From positions 89,051,340-89,115,339 of the forward strand of contig CM043971.1 in the NCBI GenBank assembly GCA_014529385.2: a stretch of 64,000 nucleotides of DNA, read 5' to 3'. The notes beneath the pieces are model-generated. The model had not been told where the DNA came from. It made no database searches and worked only from the letters and a program-made list of their open reading frames with translations. How positions within the stretch are numbered: position 1 is the stretch's first letter; each line of letters opens with the position of its first letter. A program made the position numbers and the translations under genes. This stretch comes from Adiantum capillus-veneris (taxonomy: Eukaryota; Streptophyta; Polypodiopsida; Polypodiales; Pteridaceae). Positions 47,966-60,520 of the stretch are shown here, piece after piece.

Positions 47966-48097
47966 TGTCAGGCCAAGGGCCACCCTAGAGGTCAAGGACC
48001 AACGGTCGGCTGCTAATGGAGACGGGATCCTAAGGGCAAGTCCTATAAAGGGAGGTTAAGTGAAGGACCGAGGCTAAGGCAGTCCCAGGGTCTCACA
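47966..48097 (+). repeat. 3' LTR of copy 3
   Basis: TGTCAGGCCAAGGG to GGTCTCACA, 132 bp, about 88% identical to the LTR at 6785-6914 by eye. Contains TATAAAGGGAGG. Confidence 0.85.
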
Positions 48098-48177
48098 TCT
48101 CCATCTCTACCATCGTCGTGTTGTCACTCAGATTCTTGAGTCTCTTTCTCTCTTTTCCTTTTCTCTTTTGCGATACA

Positions 48178-48273
48178 ATGGGCCCAAAGCGAGTGGCTTT
48201 AAGCTCGAAGGATGCTCCTGTCATTCCACCTCCAAGAAATGTGCAAAGGAAGGTATCATCTACTCCATCATAG
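48178..48273 (+). other. Short ORF after the LTR, possible gag start remnant
   Basis: ATG at 48178 opens 31 residues beginning MGPKRVALSSKDAP and then PPPRN, basic and Pro-rich like the start of many plant gag proteins, then a stop. Alternatively chance. Nothing further downstream to 48630 supports it. Confidence 0.25.
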
Positions 48274-48632
48274 CTCAAGCGGATGTATCACCAGCTGTGG
48301 AAGAAGTTGAAGCCGTCCAACCTCCAACACGAGAGGTAATCGAACATGTCACTAATCCGGTAAGACAAATTTATAATTCTGCATTTCTATTCATGTTGAT
48401 CTGGGAAGCTAAGCATGGGAATTCACTTGAATTGTTCAAGAAATGTGATTCTATCACAAGAAACAAGCATATGTTTTCATAGATTAGTGAAATAACTGTT
48501 TGTTAAATTGTTATTGCTAGATAAATTGTTACTGTTTGATAAGTTGTTATTGGTTGATATGAAGAGCTGGTTGATCATGCTTGAAGAATCATTTAAAGAG
48601 AAGAACTGTTGGAAGAATATCTTTTGTTTCTT

Positions 48633-48784
48633 GCGGGTAGCGAGATGCCTGACGGTTAGCAAGATGCCTCGTCATTAGTTGGATGCTTGGCGGTTAACAA
48701 GATGCCTCGCGGTTAGGAGGATGCCTTGCGGTTAGCAAGATGCCTCGCAATTAGGGGGATGCCTCACGGTTAGCGAGATGGTAA
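48633..48784. repeat. 19-bp minisatellite, eight units
   Basis: Eight consecutive 19-bp units with consensus cgcggttagcaagatgcct, boundaries at 48633, 48652, 48671, 48690, 48709, 48728, 48747 and 48766. Units differ from each other at two to six positions. The period is not a multiple of three and no open frame spans it. Confidence 0.93.
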
Positions 48785-49137
48785 GGTTGGGCAATTAGTG
48801 GTTCGCAAATAAATCCTTTGCAAAGACTCTCTTACTTAGACAGAGAAAGTTCGCGGATAGCGGCAACTCATAAGAAATTGGAAAAGCTATTTTTGTTGAA
48901 ATATAGGACTGTCTTCATTAGGCCTTGTTTGACTCATTTTGGTATTGTTTGAAGGGTTGTATAAAAGAACGTGTGTCTGGAACTAATCAAGGAACACTGT
49001 TTGTGTATGTTAGTGTGGTAGTAAAAAACAAGAAAAACGGGTGAGTGTGGTGTTGAAAGTGGGAGACTAGTATCCTAACGGATCTAGGTCTACGGATGAT
49101 TAGTCGGGTACTTTTCACAAGATTATTAGTTAGTTAA

Positions 49138-49290
49138 GATAATCATGAATGGTTAAGTCATATGATTGAGTTTTGATAGACTAGATAATTCATGATTGGT
49201 TAACTCGTGTGACTGAGTTTTGATGGACTGGATAAGTCAAGATTGGTTTAGTCATGTGATTGACTTTTAATGGATCGGATAATTATTGAC
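49138..49290. repeat. 47-bp tandem repeat, three units
   Basis: Units at 49138 (46 bp), 49184 (47 bp) and 49231 (47 bp) start gataa and contain ggttaa/t.., gtgattgagttttgatgga. A partial fourth unit follows at 49278. Confidence 0.85.
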
Positions 49291-49379
49291 TCTACTTCAT
49301 GGAAACGGAGTAGGGTGTCATCAACGGAACTTGAGAATAAAGGAAGGCCATCTACCAAGTCGTCCCAATCTTCTCGGGT

Positions 49380-50640
49380 TAGGGACCTCATAGATAAAAG
49401 GATAATTGAATTTGGATTGTAGCCTTCTTCCTAGTGTTGATGGCTGGTGGAGCCTGTTTACTTTCAAGGGTTTTCTTTTTCTTAGTTGGATGGTGGCGAG
49501 GTCTGAGACAGCTCAATAGAGTGATTGAGTAAAGAACCTTTGCCTTGTCTCCCTTTAGTAGGCTTAGCTGGAGTCGTCTGTTTCAGCTTTAGCTGGTTTA
49601 GAAAAGCCATCATCTTTTGTTCTTTTCAAGTGGCTTGATGTTGTCATTGGCACCAACCCCAACTATGCTAGCGTCTGCTTATGCCGATGTCCTCTTTGTT
49701 CCCGTTATAACTATATCCAAATCAATGCATTTTTCAATAGTTTCTTATTCTATTCCTTGACCTTCAGTGTGATGTTTCTCAATGTCTGTACTGGTTCCTA
49801 CCGCTTTCCCTCCAGCCTTATCCCAAATTTTGTGTATATTGGGGTGCACTAGGATATAGGTTGCCCGTTATAAAAACTGCCATGTATACCAAGCTTTGAA
49901 GGCATGTTGGGCTCTCACCTTAGCTGTCTGATGGATCAGGCTAATATGGCCAAATTAATTTTTGCGTTGGAATTTTTAATTTGGACCAATAACATCCCAA
50001 ATAAATTTTCAACAACATAGGTAGGATTGTTCTTTAGGCTAATGGCTTTTGCAATGAATTTGTACACTGGTCTGTACTGCAAACCGGCCATTGAAACTCC
50101 CTAAGATCCCTTCTTCCTTTTCTTGGTAGCCTCAACATCCTCTTTTGGAGTCTTACTAACTTTGTTAGATGAACATAGTTTAGCCTTAACATTTTATGGT
50201 AGCCTCAACACATGGCCAAGAGCTGTTGTTGTGGCTTGGAATTCTCTTTTATTGATTTCTACTAAACCAATTTCTGGGTCAAAGATGTTGACAACCTATT
50301 GGATGATTCCTGCATCAAAGTCCATTTTGGTTGCCTCCAACAACACATCTAAGTCCCACAGCTGACATGGAAGACATATTTGCCTATGATGTTGTGCGGT
50401 ACTCAAAGGACCTGATGAATCTGCTCAACCTATTCCTCCATTTGTTCTCGCTGATTCATGCTTTCTTGCATGTGCTCGAAAATCTTCTTGGTCTTTCCCA
50501 TGTTTGAGTCCTTTGTAGTCCGAGGAAGAGTCACTAGCCACAATGTGTGGGTCTTGGGTCGCACTACCTTGGGTCCCGGCCGAAGGCTTGGATCCTAATG
50601 TAGATGGGTAGTGGGTGCCCACATAATTTGAAGCACTCTC
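49380..50640 (-). pseudogene. Decayed minus-strand ORF of unknown family
   Basis: Minus-strand translation has protein-like stretches in changing frames: IGLVEINKREFQATTTALGH, YRPVYKFIAKAISLKNNPT, YVVENLFGMLLVQIKNSNAK and, upstream, GSKPSAGTQGSATQDPHIV. Several stops break it. It resembles plant retroelement-like gag proteins only in general character, and I cannot name it. The long AT-rich DNA to its right shows no gene. Confidence 0.35.
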
Positions 50641-50649
50641 AAGCTTTTT

Positions 50650-52696
50650 AGACTCTAGGGCTCAACTTGAGCATAAATACATGTGATGCGGGTACTGTGA
50701 AAGCATTGAGGAGTACCCTAAGAGGTCTTGTCACTATCTATTCTGGTTGTTTTACTTAATTTTTCTAACCCATTTTAAGTGTGTGATGTGGAATAGATTG
50801 TGCGATAGCTCAAAATGAGCGTTTCATTTGGGGGAATGTGGTGTGATTTACAACACAAGGTTAGGCTACACGAAGCTCTCATAACCCTCAAAATATTCAA
50901 AATCTACTTGGACATGTAGGCAAAAGGTGAAAATTTAAAGGAGGCTTGTGGAGGGAAAGGTGAAGCCTAAATCCCACACGCTTCATTTTTCCCTTTTAGG
51001 AGTGGGGTATATATATAAATTGGGACTCACTATTCCTTCACTTGAAAGGAAGCTATGGAGGATCCTACATCCTATTATAAAAATCAAAGATCGAGATTGA
51101 GACTAGGGACGTGGTTGAGGAGATCCTTTCATTTTGGTCACTCATTTTTTCATCATTTCCTAAAATAACATGTGGAACTTATTTTTCCTTTTCTATTTTT
51201 TACAATTTTAAAATTCATTTTTTAATTACACTATTCATCAAGATTTTCGAAAATTGCAAAAATTAACTTCAAATAAATCAAATTAACAACAAACAAAACA
51301 ATAAACATAAAAACACTGTGTGCAAAACAGAATTGGCAGCAAACAGAATAGGAATTGTAGGAGCAAAATCCATTCCAACAACCACAAACAACATATTTGA
51401 ACTCTTGACCATGGAACTATGAAAATCACAATGGAAAATGACAGATTTATATCTCCAACCACAAATCTAAATAGACCAAGAAAAAAAAACAAATACCATT
51501 CCTAGCCTTTCCTATGAGATTAACAAAAAACCTTAAAAACAATAGAACAACTAACCTAGAGCTTGATGCGCAATGCTCCTCAGCAACAATGCCAAAAATG
51601 TTAGATTGCACGGGCCTTGTTGTGCATCATGTGTGTCACTAGGGCTACAAACACACAACCTAGACATGCATGCAAGTTCAGTAGATGCAATCGGTGTGTC
51701 ACTCACCTTTGTGTAGCCGTCGATGAGGGAAACCCCTACCATAGTGAAGAGGAAGCTTGCCGTCACTGCTCAACTGTCTTGCCACCGTCCTACCGCCACT
51801 TGCCCTTGATTGCACACTCTCTCTCTCTCATGCACACACATTCTCACATAGCAAGAGGATAAGAGGATGGGGCAAAAGAAGGTAGAAAGAAACAACCCTT
51901 ATCTTCTATACTTGAGAATATGCAAAAACTAGGGCAACATGACTTTTATATGGGTCACACCATTCACACTAGGCGGCCCACAATTGACCGGTCAAGACCT
52001 ACATCCAACTAATCCTCATCGGCTAACTTTGTGGTGCACCTCTCATCGACGATCACCCAATCCATGATAATGTAACTACAGGACCGAAACGATCGACGCA
52101 TGACTAGAAAATAGTAAGAATGGTACTAATAACAAAATAATGGGTTAACAGAGTAATACCAAGATCTTCCACAAGGTGAGCTAACCATTCATCTTCCTTG
52201 CTAACATAAAAAAATTCCACATACTCTCTCTATGGTGGAAGATGTCGTACAGTTTTGGAGACACGATGTCCATGACATGGTTGCTCCAACAAATAGAAAA
52301 ACATAGCTAGAATGGATCTTTGACTATCCACACAACTCGCATAATTTGCATCCTGTAACTTACAATGGATGCATCACAATTCCCAAGATGTGCTTCACTA
52401 GTCTCGAGTGCTTCTTGCTAGGATTTGTCATAAATCTGCCAACCACTCCCACTACAAAAGTATATCTATTTATCTCCATCTCTCTCTCTCTCTCTTTCTC
52501 TCTCCACATCTCTCTTAATTTCTCTTTCCTCCCTCTCCTTCCCTTTTTCTCATTTATCTTTTTCTCCTCTCTCACCCCCTTTCTCTATCCCCCCCACCCC
52601 ACAAACACACACAGAGTCTCTCTATCCCCCCTGTTTGTGTGTCTGTGTGTGTGTATTGTGCATTGTCTCCATTTATCCATCTCCAAGTCTCTTAAT

Positions 52697-52697
<1 letters not shown>
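50650..52697. other. Intergenic, no gene seen
   Basis: AT-rich, with pyrimidine-rich DNA from 52470. Short ORFs are low complexity. Confidence 0.45.

Positions 52698-52761
<64 letters not shown>
52698..52761. repeat. (CT)n microsatellite
   Basis: 32 CT units, preceded from 52480 by degenerate CT-rich DNA. Confidence 0.95.
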
Positions 52762-52762
<1 letters not shown>

Positions 52763-52946
52763 GTTCATCCATTTTTTTCAAACTCCGATTTTGGTGATCT
52801 ATAGCCTCAATCAAAGAGCACGACACCCTTTATGCATTGATGTAAAGATAGAAATTTTTAAAGCTATGAAAGGCATTTTTGTAGCAGCATTTCTAAAGTG
52901 AATAAGTTCAAGAAAGCTGACTCTCGTCTCTTATTTTATATACAAT

Positions 52947-53869
52947 GTCTTCTGGCACTCGCAAGGGTTATTTCTTCTTCAACAAGGTCCACAACTATTG
53001 TAGAAAATGATCCAAAATCTCCTAAGTGTGGAGATAGAAACACAATCACTCAACCAACATGGCATACTTGGTATCGTTGTAAGAGACCGTAAACAAACAA
53101 GGTGAAGACTTACGGGCACTTGCAATGGAGAATGACACGCTAAGGGTTATTGTGGTTGAGAATGAGAATCTCAAGAGGACACTCGAGATGCAAACAACAC
53201 GTTTGATGCAACTTGAAGAGGAAGTCAAGGAATGTAAACGCTCTCTTGTGGACTTGAAAGCTTTGAAGGAGCGCACGACCAAAGTAGAGCATGACCATGT
53301 ATTGAAAGAGGAGAAATTTGACACCATGAGCCTGGATGTATGCGACATGAAAAGTGTATGCAAAAACAAGTCTTGGGATGATATATGTGGTAAAAATGTA
53401 GTTCCTAATTCCTCCCTCATGCAAGCTATGACTCAAACAAAGAATGTGGATGTGGAGGAGTTGAAGGAACGGGAGCTGCATTCCAAAAACATTGTTATTT
53501 GTGGAATTTGCAAGAATAGAAGTTAGAGATGCATCCTTCTCTTGCCATTGTTATCAAATATTTCTTCAAAACCCACTTTGGCATGTCCGAAGTTATGGTC
53601 TATGGAGCACATAGAGTGGGTAACAAGGAGCTCCTCACTTGAGAGAACGGCCAATTGTATGCACCATGCCAGATGAGACCAAGCGAAAGATAATCCTTGA
53701 TAATATTCGGGTCTATTTGAGAGACACAAAATGTTTTGTTTGTGAAGATTGCACTATTAAGCAACAAAATATGTGTCACAAGGCATATGAGGAAAAGAAT
53801 AAGAAAAACAAGGAGATCTCTCACAAAGAAAATGTGTCCAAGGAGGAGGCAAGTCCGTCGAGCCGATAG
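52947..53869 (+). pseudogene. LINE ORF1 protein, frameshifted
   Basis: The likely start is MSSGTRKGYFFF at 52947, with stops before 53100. From 53125 an open frame gives a coiled coil with heptad pattern (LKRTLEMQTTRLMQLEEEVK). Near 53520 the frame shifts to FGMSEVMVYGAHRVG and, from 53641, ERPIVCTMPDETKRKIILDN and FVCEDCTIKQQ. The HRVG ... RPI ... KRKIL pattern is that of the C-terminal RNA-binding part of L1-type ORF1 proteins, which coat LINE RNA. ORF2 begins a few bases after its stop at 53869. Confidence 0.7.
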
Positions 53870-53875
53870 GGATGC

Positions 53876-56800
53876 GTGATCTATGGAACCGAGCTACAAT
53901 TGAAAATATGCTTTTGGAATTGCAATGGATACCCATGGAATGTGGGGGTTGGCATTAATGAACTAACAAGAAAAGACGATGTTGTACTTCTTGTTGAAAC
54001 TGGGGAGCATGATACACAAAGGATTAACGGCTTGGAGGATTACAATATACATTCTTTGATGTGGTCAAAGAATCTCAAGAAATGAAGAGGGCAAGGAGGG
54101 GTAGCATGTATGGTTAAGAAAGGATTGGAATATTCTGTATCAATTGTGAAATATTGTAAGTACAAACGTTATGTATGGCTGAAAATTATGACACCAAAAA
54201 GAACATCCATTTTTGTAGCCAGTTGCTACATATCTCATCATGATTCTTCCTTTTATGCTTGCATGAATACATATCAGCCATTTTTTTATTTAGAAGAGGA
54301 CATTGCGTATTTCAAAGGAGAAGGTGATGTTATTGTATTTGGGGATATGAATGCTGGCACAAAAACATTGCAACATGATACTCAACAATTTGATATGCCA
54401 TACATTTCAAGGGAGTTGAAGAAAGTTTACTTGTATGATCGTACTTCAATGGATGAGAAAGAGCTGGATCACTATGGAAAAATACTTTTACACATGTGTA
54501 ATAGCACGGGTATGCTCATTGCCAATGGTGTATCTTTGTGGAGTGGAACCAATGTATTTACATGTAGAAAACATAATGGGGATAGTGTGATTGACTATAT
54601 GCTACTCTTCAAAGCCATCATGTATCGCATAAAGAGTTTTATGTTTGGCCAATGGACCTCGGAATCAGACTATTGGACCTTATGTATTGACCTTGCATGT
54701 GGAGAAGCAACTGAGCATGATAATCTCAGCCAAAGGGAAGAGAATTTATCACTACGTATGGATTTCAAACGGGCACCAATGTACATTGAAATGGTTGAGC
54801 AAAAGTTATGGATGACAAAGATTCAATATGATGCACCATTGAAAACTAAATCGGAAGCTTTCAAGACAGTTATTTGTTCTTGTGCGAAGAATGCTTTGCC
54901 ATAGCATCTCCGTGCTATCAACAAAGATAGATCACGCAAAAGGTGGTTTGATAAAGAATGTCAAGATGCTCAAAAGTCCTTGATAAAGCTAGATGCAACT
55001 ATGGACAAAGACAACTATAAAAGTCATTTGCATACATACAAGGCAGTGATTCAAAAGAAGAGAAGAAGATGGGAAGTAAAGCAACAACTTTTTCAAGTCC
55101 AAGAAAAGGCACGTGCATGTGAAAGATTTTGGAGAAACCTGAGGGGCAAGCGGGTTGAGAATTTTGGTAACTTAAGTTTTGTGGATATGTATACACATTG
55201 TAGGCAATTATATGAGCAACCAAATGGTGAAAAAATACCATTTTATGGTTCACTCCCATGTATGCCCTATTTTTTTACTATTGAGGATGTATACAGTGGG
55301 CTTAAAAGTTGGCCACTCGCAAAGCGAGAGATCTTCAAGGTATCAAGCTAGAGATGATCAAATGGACGAGAGATTTTATCCATAACTGGATGTGTGATAT
55401 GTTCAACCTTGCACTTCAACATGGTATGTCTTATGATTGGAGTACTAATTGGGTTAAGCCTTTGCATAAAGGAGGGGATGTGAAGAATTTAAACAACTAC
55501 CGGACTATAATGATTGGGGTTCTTATCACAAAGTTGTTTGGGTGCATAATGGAGATGAAATTGAGTGATTGGGCTGAAGAGAATGACAAGCGTTCAAAAG
55601 GACAAGCAGGTTTTTGTCGATACCATAGCACCATTTATAATCTTGTCACTCTTCGTGTTCTCATGGAGGAAAGTCGGTTGAAAGGCAAGCGATTGTATTG
55701 TTATTTTGTGGACTTTGAGAAAGCCTTTGATATGATTCCATGTAACAATTTGTGGAGAAGGATGCAAGAACTCCAAGTGCCAAGTGAGTTTATGCTTGTG
55801 GTTTCTCGAATCTATGAGAAGGCGATGTGTCAATTGAACATGGGAAGAGGAATTTAAATTAACAAAAAAGCACTATTGGGGTTAAAACAAGGATGTCCGT
55901 TGTCACCGACTCTCTTTGGTCTATGCATCGATCAATTGAACAAATGGTATTTGACTTTATGCAAGAAGAAGGAATTGAAGAGGTCACTATTTGCAATGTG
56001 GTAATCATGCTTTTGTTGTATGCGGATGATGTAGTGCTTCTACACACACTTTAGAGGATGCACAAAAGCTTATGGTTGTCCTTGAGAACTTTTGCTTGCA
56101 TATTGGACTGATTGTGAATGAGTCCAAAACAAAGGTTATGCTTGTGAAAACCAACCATAAGGAGAATCCATGCATTGTGTACAACAATGAGACACTTGAA
56201 GTTGTTGAGAGCTTTAAGTACCTTGGCCTTAAGGTTCCGTCCAATCACAAGTGGCATGAATGTGCTATGCATCCTTTGGAAGCAGGAAAGAGAGCATATT
56301 ATGCATTTGAGAACTATGTAATGCGCGAAACATCAAGTGTTGGGTTCTCAAGAAGTATCTTTTTGATGCATTGGTGACATTGGTTCTTCGTTATGGAGTT
56401 GAAGTGTGGGGTGGGAGTATCTCAAATTCTAATTGGAAAGAGTTTGAGAATGTCCAAAAGCGTTGTTTTACAGACTTTCTCCAAGTTAAGACACAAACAC
56501 CATATATGCTCCTACTTCTTGAGTCGATATCTCTTTTAATTGAGGTTATGCGCATGGAAAGGGTTGTGGAGTACATGATAAAGATGCATCAAAAACCCTC
56601 ATATCAACTTCCTACAATTGCATGGGAAGCAATAAAAAAAGTTCAAAAGACGCATAAAAGCAAGATCTTGAGCATGGGATGGATGCAATACACTACCCAT
56701 ATTGCCCCCAACTACAAAACCATGTTCTTCTCTGAAAGAGGTAACCGTACTCACACTTACATGCTTGAGCCCTATCCCCTTGTCGGTGATACACACTATC

Positions 56801-57000
56801 ACTGCCATTTGGCTTAGCTCCCATTACCTTCGATATGAGACAGGGCGTTGGGACAATGGAGAAGAGTCAAATCGATTGTGCACAGTATGCCCACTGCAAG
56901 TTTGAGAGTCTGAGTACCACACACTACTAGAGTGCTCAGCTTTTGGTCACATCCGAACTTGCTTCTCTCACATTTTCAGCCATGAGTTAGACCTATACAC
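53876..57000 (+). pseudogene. LINE ORF2: endonuclease and reverse transcriptase, frameshifted
   Basis: The endonuclease (53876-54903) shows ICFWNCNGYPWN, LLVETGEHD (catalytic Glu), VIVFGDMNAGT and SVIDYMLLF. The usual SDH box is SESDYWTL, so the catalytic His is Tyr. A stop lies at about 54083 and another at 54903. RT (about 55300-56070) shows GGDVKNLNNYRTIMIG, GQAGFCRYHS, YCYFVDFEKAFDMIP, then after a stop at 55855 LGLKQGCPLSPTLFGL and, in another frame, LLLYADDVVLL. The 3' part gives YLGLKVP, YGVEVWGGSI and a Cys/His segment (CTVCP ... ECSAFGHIR). At least five frame breaks make it inactive. Clade not certain; ORF1 is L1-like. Confidence 0.88.
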
Positions 57001-57153
57001 TTTCCTCTCCTAGCCATAGTGTGGGTTCTCCATGGCAACTCTAATCACCACAATTTTGGAGCATTGAGAGCCACTCATTAGCCATACACATACTACATCA
57101 CATGTAACTTTGGTCCCATAGGTCATATTTGACCTATGAGGACGATAATAAAA

Positions 57154-57157
57154 TCTC

Positions 57158-57246
<89 letters not shown>
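57154..57246. repeat. (CT)n(CA)n compound microsatellite at the LINE 3' end
   Basis: About 22 CT units, with one CG interruption, followed by about 23 CA units. It lies directly after the 3' non-coding end of the LINE (gtcatatttgacctatgag, also at the end of the fragment near 14463 in reverse), so it may have grown from the element's 3' tail. Confidence 0.93.
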
Positions 57247-57247
<1 letters not shown>

Positions 57248-57399
57248 TGTCCTAGTGCCTCATCTTATACAATTGATGTCACTCTTTTACATCGCTCCAA
57301 AGCTCCGTCGCGCATCAAGGGGAGTGGAAGCTAATCCAACCTACTGAGATAGTGTGTACCACTGAGAAGGGATAGGCTCAAACATATAAGGATTAGTAC

Positions 57400-60300
57400 G
57401 GTTTCACTTTTTAGGGAAGAACATGGTTTTCTAGTTGTGGGATTACAACAAGGGCTAACAAATCTTTGGTCATGGGATAGAATATGGAGGAGTCTACCTC
57501 AAAGAATCAGGTCATGAATGCCTCCTCAAAAGTCTGCATGTAGTGGGAGGGCAGGAACATGACTCTTGCATAGAATCCCATGATGATATTTTTGCTTGGG
57601 ATTTCTATCTTCATACTCCAGCAGAGCTCTCTTGTGCCTTCCACAAATACCTGCCAGGGATGCTCCGCTGCCTCTATATCATTGAATGCCGTTATGTAGG
57701 TGATTAGCATCTTGGAAAATTTCACGAGCATTTGGCATGCGAGATCTGGGATCTCCTTCATCATGTTGATGCCCCCTCTGAGCGTCTGAACCATATACTT
57801 CTCTGAACGGGGGTTGTTATTGCTTGGCTTTTTTATGACAGGGTAGTTCAATACTGCTGGTCTTTTACTTTGCCAAGAGTAAAAGTTGTCCCAAGATTGC
57901 CGTCTGTTGATGGGATAGTAAGTTGGATCGATCCTAAGATGTTGCGAAGAATTCCTATAGTATGTTTCATATGTTGGTCGCTGCTCAAACCATTTTTTTT
58001 CCAGAGGGGTTGATTGTCAATGATAATCTAAATTTGTATCGCGGTGACACGAACATCTCTGTAATCCCCTCTGTTGTTTAGCTCAAGGGCAGGTAGCATA
58101 TTTTGTTTCCATAATCTGACCTCTTGCCGCATCAATGGCAGGGCGATCATCTCATGCCCAAGGTTTTTCACCACTTCATCGGGAGTGATCATGAGCAGGG
58201 CAGTCGATTCCAACACTGAATTTCTTCCTTGGCGAATCTGAGATAGATGTTGTGGCTGGATCTTCAGATTCCTGCGTTACTTTCCTCGTGCTTGTACTTG
58301 GTTCATCTGTTTGGTGAGCTTCACAAGTGGAATGCTCAAATCCTCCTGTTTGCTCAAATTCTAGTGGGGTTGTTTTTTTAGGCTTTGCTTTTGTTTCCCT
58401 TAGAGCCTCCAATCTCCCCAAGCCCCCGCCAACTGTTTTCTCAAATCTTCAATCTCCTCGTCTTTGGCTTTTGGTAGTGCTCTATGCCCTGTTGTCATGA
58501 TTTGTCTGTCATATTTTTCTTGAGCAAGGGCCTCCTTTAGATCTTGGACTTCTTTGTTCAACGAGGTTGATCTAGATGTCAAGCTTGAGGAGCTCGACGT
58601 CTCCTGCAGGGCTCAGAGTCTTGCTGACCACCGCGTAGGACTCTTGCAGCTTTTCACTCTACTCTCTTTCTCTAGTTAGATCCTCCTCTAGTTGTTGCTG
58701 CTCGACTTGCAAAGTAGTGTTGGCCTCATTAAATTGTTGGACCTCCTTGTAGCAATAGGCTGCATTTTCTTGTTCTCTTTGCAACTCTGATTGGAGTTGT
58801 AGCTGAACTTTTTGCAACTCCTCTATTTTGTCTTATAGCTACAGAGTGTTTTCAGCTGCTGCTATAGATGCCTCCTTCTTGGTGTCTTCCAGCTCTAGCC
58901 CATGCAAGTTGTAGAGAGCTCTTTGGCATTGGAATTGGAGCTTGATCTACTCTAAATAGGCATCAATGTTGAATGACCTTATCATTTCTGCCCCTCCTCT
59001 ACAACAGCTTGCGAACAAGCCGATCGTGGTTTTTGCTGGCTTCTTTGGACCTATTTCGATGTTCCAGCCTCTTCTGTCATTCCTTCCTTTGTTTTTAGTA
59101 CTTCAGTAGGTAGTTGGAATTGTAGTAGTTTCTGGCAGTGCTGTCTCTTTTTCTTGGTCTGCCTTCTCTTGTGTTGTTGTGACAGCACCTTATTTGCCCC
59201 TTGTTCTGGAAGGTCTACAACTTCTTCTCTTGTTTTTGTTCTAGCCTTTGAAGATACCTCTTTGCCTTTTGGAGATTCAAAATCATAACCTTGTTGGTCT
59301 ATCATGTCCTGCTCTCCCTTCTCTTCTTGGTTATCATCTCCTTCCTTGGCCTTCGTAGATTTGTCAAATGATTTGTAATCATTGACGCATGGCTGCTTTG
59401 TCTCTTCTCTTTCTAATTGATCCATCTTTGGTTTGAGCTCATTCTGAATCCGTTGCCTCATGTCGCTGGCAGTATTTAGATTCTCCTCTGCTTCCTATCT
59501 TTTACGTTGTTTGATCCGTTCAAGAGCTACTATCTGCCTGCATAGTAAAGGGATGTCTTCTTCTTCCTCTTCCTCTTTTTCATCGTCTGCTTCTGTTCCC
59601 TTATTTTTTTTCTCTTCGTGCTTTTGTTGTCGGATTCTTTCTCTTTGCACCTGCACTTCTTTCATTGTTCTTCTTGCTTGGGTAAGTGGGATGGCCTCTG
59701 CCGCTCGGGCTGTTCTCTTTTTCAATCTTGTATATCTCATGGAAAACACACTCCCAAGCTCCTCATCTAAATGATGGTATTCTGAAGGGGTATCTCTTTC
59801 CTTAGACCGCACTTCCTCACTATTCGGTGCATCCGACTCTGTCTTCTCACTGTCAGTGTCTGCTCTTGTTGCACTTTGCCTTGTTTGTTTAACCTCTAGT
59901 TTTGGCCTTGTGGATGGTCCAACTATCGATTTTACTGCTCTTATGGATTTGTAAATCAAAGCTATCTGTGCTTCTGTAGGTGGTAGATCAGCCATCATTC
60001 GCAATGCTTGGTAGGCAATTCAAGTTAGCACTGGTCCAGCGTTCATGTAGGTCTTGCTCTTTTGGCTACCCTTAAGATTTCCTTCTACTAGGTGTCAAGA
60101 AGGTAGTTTCCAAAGTCACAACTGACCACTCTTCATTCTGCTAACCCCATTTCCATTACCACTACCATGTGCAACAACGGTTCAGTGTATCTCGGTGGCT
60201 TCTGTACTTTAAAATGTTGCATTATGAGGCGCAATGACAATTCTATTTCTGAGTAGATCAAATCTTGATATGTCAGCTTGTGTCCTCTTTGCTTTAGAAA

Positions 60301-60510
60301 GGCTTTGTCGTTATCTATTGCTTTTGTCTTTTGCAATAGATTGTGTGTCCCTTGCTGTAGATGGAGAGGTTCATTGATTATTTTTGCGGTGATTTTAACT
60401 TTGACTGTCTCTCCATCTTTGTCCGTCAGGGTGGCTTCCCCATTGTATTGATAGAGCTTATGAGTTCATGAGCCCTTCTGAAATCCGTTCCGCATGGTGG
60501 TAGTCATAGA
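57400..60510 (-). pseudogene. Large decayed coiled-coil protein of unknown family
   Basis: Minus strand, from about 60460 down: an open stretch with DGETVKVKITAKIINEPLHL and YSEIELSLRLIMQHF ends at 60133. Then 59495-60004 (169 aa) is acidic/basic with MADLPPTEAQIALIYKSI, MRYTRLKKRTARAAEAIPL and a Glu run. 59051-59461 (136 aa) is charged. About 58580-59000 is coiled-coil with stops. 58176-58582 contains NKEVQDLKEALAQEKYDRQI. 57507-57851 contains MNYPVIKKPSNNNPRSEKY and EIPDLACQMLVKFSKMLITY. Text in successive frames suggests one protein of perhaps 900 residues. The N-terminal part recalls a domain seen in plant transposon-associated proteins, but no enzyme motif is visible. Confidence 0.45.
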
Positions 60511-60520
60511 AAGCTGTCCA

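Larger units (their letters stand above)
44866..48097 (+). mobile_element. Short-LTR retrotransposon, copy 3
   Basis: Plus strand: a diverged 5' LTR-like segment (about 44866-45032), PBS-like TTGGTATCAAAGTC (45033-45046), interior, PPT (47951-47962) and 3' LTR (47966-48097). Interior 45374-47880 is the inverse of copy 1 bases 1-2440. The blocks found at 2.4-6.4 kb of copy 1 are missing here, so the interior is about 2.9 kb instead of at least 6.8 kb. The two LTRs are poorly alike beyond the TATA region and no target duplication was found, so the 5' and 3' ends may come from different subfamilies. Confidence 0.6.
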
